From: Dehalococcoidia bacterium
Lineage (GTDB): Bacteria > Chloroflexota > Dehalococcoidia > SHYD01
DNA: 42,645 bases
Assembly (NCBI GenBank): GCA_009692945.1
Contig: SHYD01000015.1
Span: 1-42,645, forward strand
Direction: 5' to 3'
Position 1 is the first letter of the stretch. Each line of letters opens with the position of its first letter. The notes under the pieces are model-generated. The model was given only the letters and a program-made list of their open reading frames with translations, did not search any database and was not told where the DNA came from. This document shows positions 40,667 through 42,645 of the stretch, one piece after another. Made by a program: the position numbers and the translations under genes.

Positions 40667-42349
40667 CTAGCCCGGCAGCGGCACCGGGCCTTCCATCGCT
40701 ACGTCGATCAGGTACGGCCCGTTGTGTGCGATGCCTTCGCGCAGGGCCGAGGCTATCTCTTCCGGGCGTTCGACCCGACGGGATGGGACGCCCATGGCGT
40801 TGGCGAGGAGATCGAACCGCAGCGGCGGGTTGTTCAGGTCGAGCTCGACGAACTTCCGGTCTTTCGCCTTGCTGCCGAGGTACTCCACCATGTTCAGTTT
40901 CAGGATACGGTAGCTGCCGTTGCCAAGCATAACGTAGGTGACGGGGATGTTGTGATGCGCGGCGGTCCAAAGCGCGGTGATGCTGTACATGGCTGCCCCG
41001 TCGGAGCAGACGCCGACCACCTTGCGGTCAGGCCGGGCGAGCTGTGCGCCCAGGGCACCGGGCAGGCCGGGACCGATCCCGCCACCGCGGCCGTGCAGCA
41101 GGCGGTCCGGCTCGTCCGCCTGCACGGCGGCGCGTAAATGCGCCTGGTTGGTGATCGACTCGGCGAAGATCATGCCGTCCTGCGGCAGAGCCCCGGCGAT
41201 CTCCGACATCAGGCGTGCACCACTAATCGGCATGTTGTCCCAGCTCGCTTGCGCCTGCTCGCGGTAGCGCTCACGTGCCGCGGCGGTTCGCCTCCCGATG
41301 GCGGCGGCACGTGCTTCGGCGGCCTGCACGAGGGCGGGCGTGCGGCCCTCGCCAATGAGGGCGGATAGCTCGACCAGTGCGGCCCTGGGGTCGGCCAGGA
41401 GCGCCACATCAGCGGGGATGTTCTTGTTCAGCTCCCAGGAGACCGGGTCGATCTGGATCAGCTTCGCCCCAGAGGGGAGGACGGGTTCCGGAGTCGGGAA
41501 GATCATCTGGAACACCGGCGAACCGACGGCGAGCAGCACGTCGCAGCTGGCGAGCGCCGCCTTCAGCGGCTTGGGCCCGCCGGTGAACGGGATCGGCCCG
41601 AGATTGAGCGGGTGGGAGGCGGGGAAGTTCCACTCGGAGGAGAAGAGTTCGAAGACCGGCGCCCCCAGCAACTCTGCAATTCCCACCAGCGCCTGCTGCG
41701 CGCCGCTCAAGGCAACGCGGTCCCCCGCCAGGATCATCGGGCTGCGGGCGTTCAGCAACAGGTCAGCCGCCTCGGCCAGCCCGGCGGCGTCGGGCCGGGT
41801 GCGCCAATTGGTATACGCCGCCGGCACGATCTCGACATCCGCCTCCTGGTCCATTACGTCCATCGGGAGCGCCAGGAAGACCGGGCCCTGCGGCGGCTCG
41901 GCCGCCACCTTGAAGGCGCGGCGCAACGCTTGGGGCACGTCGTGGGCGTGCTCCACCTGGTAGGCCCACTTGCAGATGGGGCGGGCCATCTCCACGAGCG
42001 GACCGCTAAGGTGCGGCTCCATCAAAAGGGAGCGGCTCTCCGACTGGCCGGCGTAGATCACCAGCGGAGACTGGCCGACGCGTGCGTTGTGCATCATGCC
42101 GAGGCCGTTGCCAAGGCCGGGAGCAATGTGCAGCTCCACGAACGCGGGGGTTTGGGTGATGCGGGCATAGGCATCAGCCATGGAGACGGCGACTCCCTCG
42201 TGCAGGGCGAGGATATATTTCAACTGAGGGTAGTCCTGCAGCACGTCCTGGAACGGCTGCTCCGTGGTGCCGGGATTGCCAAAAAGGTAGTGCGCGCCGT
42301 TCGCGATGAGCTGCTGCATCAATGCGTGCTTGCCGGTTAAACGGGGCAT
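40667..42349 (-). CDS. Thiamine-diphosphate-dependent enzyme (acetolactate synthase/benzoylformate decarboxylase-like)
   Basis: This is 560 residues from the ATG at 42349 (AGGAG 8 nt upstream); a longer frame upstream is not believable protein. The Pyr domain has ANGAHYLFGNPGTTEQPFQD and the cofactor Glu in ILALHEGVAVSMADAYAR at about residue 50. The middle domain has SPMILAGDRVALSG. The PP domain has RGGGIGPGLPGALGAQLA, GVCSDGAAMYSITALWTAAH with the GDG motif changed to SDG, and VTYVMLGNGSYRILK. This arrangement resembles benzoylformate decarboxylase or other 2-oxoacid decarboxylases more than biosynthetic acetolactate synthase, and no small subunit is present. With LigAB nearby an aromatic 2-oxoacid is a reasonable guess. 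Confidence 0.88.
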   Translation of the reverse strand: MPRLTGKHALMQQLIANGAHYLFGNPGTTEQPFQDVLQDYPQLKYILALHEGVAVSMADAYARITQTPAFVELHIAPGLGNGLGMMHNARVGQSPLVIYAGQSESRSLLMEPHLSGPLVEMARPICKWAYQVEHAHDVPQALRRAFKVAAEPPQGPVFLALPMDVMDQEADVEIVPAAYTNWRTRPDAAGLAEAADLLLNARSPMILAGDRVALSGAQQALVGIAELLGAPVFELFSSEWNFPASHPLNLGPIPFTGGPKPLKAALASCDVLLAVGSPVFQMIFPTPEPVLPSGAKLIQIDPVSWELNKNIPADVALLADPRAALVELSALIGEGRTPALVQAAEARAAAIGRRTAAARERYREQAQASWDNMPISGARLMSEIAGALPQDGMIFAESITNQAHLRAAVQADEPDRLLHGRGGGIGPGLPGALGAQLARPDRKVVGVCSDGAAMYSITALWTAAHHNIPVTYVMLGNGSYRILKLNMVEYLGSKAKDRKFVELDLNNPPLRFDLLANAMGVPSRRVERPEEIASALREGIAHNGPYLIDVAMEGPVPLPG

Positions 42350-42645
42350 GAAGTACTCCTGGAAGCCGATTCTAAGCGTTGGGTCCTGAGGCGCAGAGTA
42401 CACTGGCGCCGTCCCGTTGGCAACCGCGGTCCGGGGCGCGACCCGATGCAATGGCGGAATCCGCCATCCGACGCCTCTTGAGGGTCGCGGCTGCCGCCCT
42501 AGGTGGCTGGTGTCAAATGGACCCACCCGGTAACATTTTTGCGTGAGTTGACACGACGGACCTGGTGAACTGAGCGGCGAAGCCCGACCTGGGCCGACCC
42601 CAGCCGACCCGCTGTGGGTGTCCCCGTGCTTGGGTGCGGTCCCGT
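42350..42645. other. Window end without a recognised gene
   Basis: About 300 bp upstream of the ThDP-enzyme gene. An open frame reads through on the minus strand to 42526, but it is Arg/Pro-rich and does not look like protein. The promoter of the ThDP gene should lie here; I see no convincing -35/-10 pair. The last bases (GTGTCCCCGTGCTTGGGTGC) could be the edge of another GC-rich repeat. Confidence 0.4.

Noticed and set aside
1..42645. CRISPR array
   Set aside because: Repeats are dispersed, hairpin-forming and not separated by regular unique spacers; no cas genes.
1..42645. tRNA or rRNA genes
   Set aside because: No cloverleaf with the GTTCRANNC T-loop in a consistent context and no rRNA-like segment was seen by eye; a tRNAscan-SE run would settle it.

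Overview
The window is GC-rich bacterial chromosome. Three things point towards Chloroflexota, possibly a Dehalococcoidia- or SAR202-like lineage: substrate-binding lipoproteins with a twin-arginine start and an Ala-rich AAACxPAAAP lipobox, Flp-type pilins beside a CpaB-like gene, and many GC-rich intergenic repeat elements. This placement is inference; no rRNA or other phylogenetic marker apart from lepA, lspA and rluD is present. Housekeeping genes seen are lepA, lspA, a rluD-type pseudouridine synthase, a comF-type gene and a glgC-like gene.

Layout. 1-5.9 kb: the end of a partial gene, a small membrane protein, an SDR oxidoreductase, lepA coupled to an unknown gene, an IS110 transposase remnant, and a cysteine-free Asp/Glu-racemase-like protein. 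6.3-9.6 kb: an Asp-box propeller protein, an unknown gene and an ornithine-cyclodeaminase-family gene. 9.6-14.7 kb: three tandem paralogous solute-binding lipoproteins without permeases, then an isopropylmalate/isocitrate dehydrogenase-family gene. 14.8-17.5 kb: comF, a DUF192 gene, a broken cpaB-like gene, and two 49-residue Flp pilins separated by a perfect 21-bp hairpin, with a good promoter. 17.6-20.1 kb: a polytopic glycosyltransferase-like gene split by about 1 kb of phage-like DNA carrying two DNA-methyltransferase-like genes around a small conserved gene. 20.2-25.5 kb: a methyltransferase, a MetX-like acyltransferase, lspA, rluD, and a glgC with a large internal deletion. 25.7-33.9 kb: an MFS transporter plus amidohydrolase, Uma2, TPR and DinB-like genes, a dihydroxyphthalate-decarboxylase-like protein, an alpha/beta hydrolase, an aspartate-dehydrogenase-like gene and a Tam-like methyltransferase. 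33.9-42.6 kb: a Dpp/Opp ABC transporter (binding-protein gene interrupted by one in-frame TGA), a cupin, a hydrolase lacking its Ser nucleophile, LigB (frameshifted) and LigA dioxygenase subunits, and a ThDP-dependent decarboxylase/synthase-like enzyme.

How the genes fit together. Most accessory genes look catabolic: uptake of organic acids or peptides, ring cleavage, 2-oxoacid chemistry and hydrolases. This suits a heterotroph using aromatic or carboxylic substrates. Individual substrates cannot be read from the sequence.

Two things stand out. First, intergenic spaces hold a modular family of structured repeats: a shared hairpin core, with two further element types that have perfect terminal inverted repeats (TAGGAGTGGGCA and GGGTAACTGCTCAG), sometimes nested. 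Second, at least five otherwise recognisable genes are damaged by a nonsense codon, a frameshift, an internal deletion or an insertion. That means either real decay or sequence error, and reads would decide.
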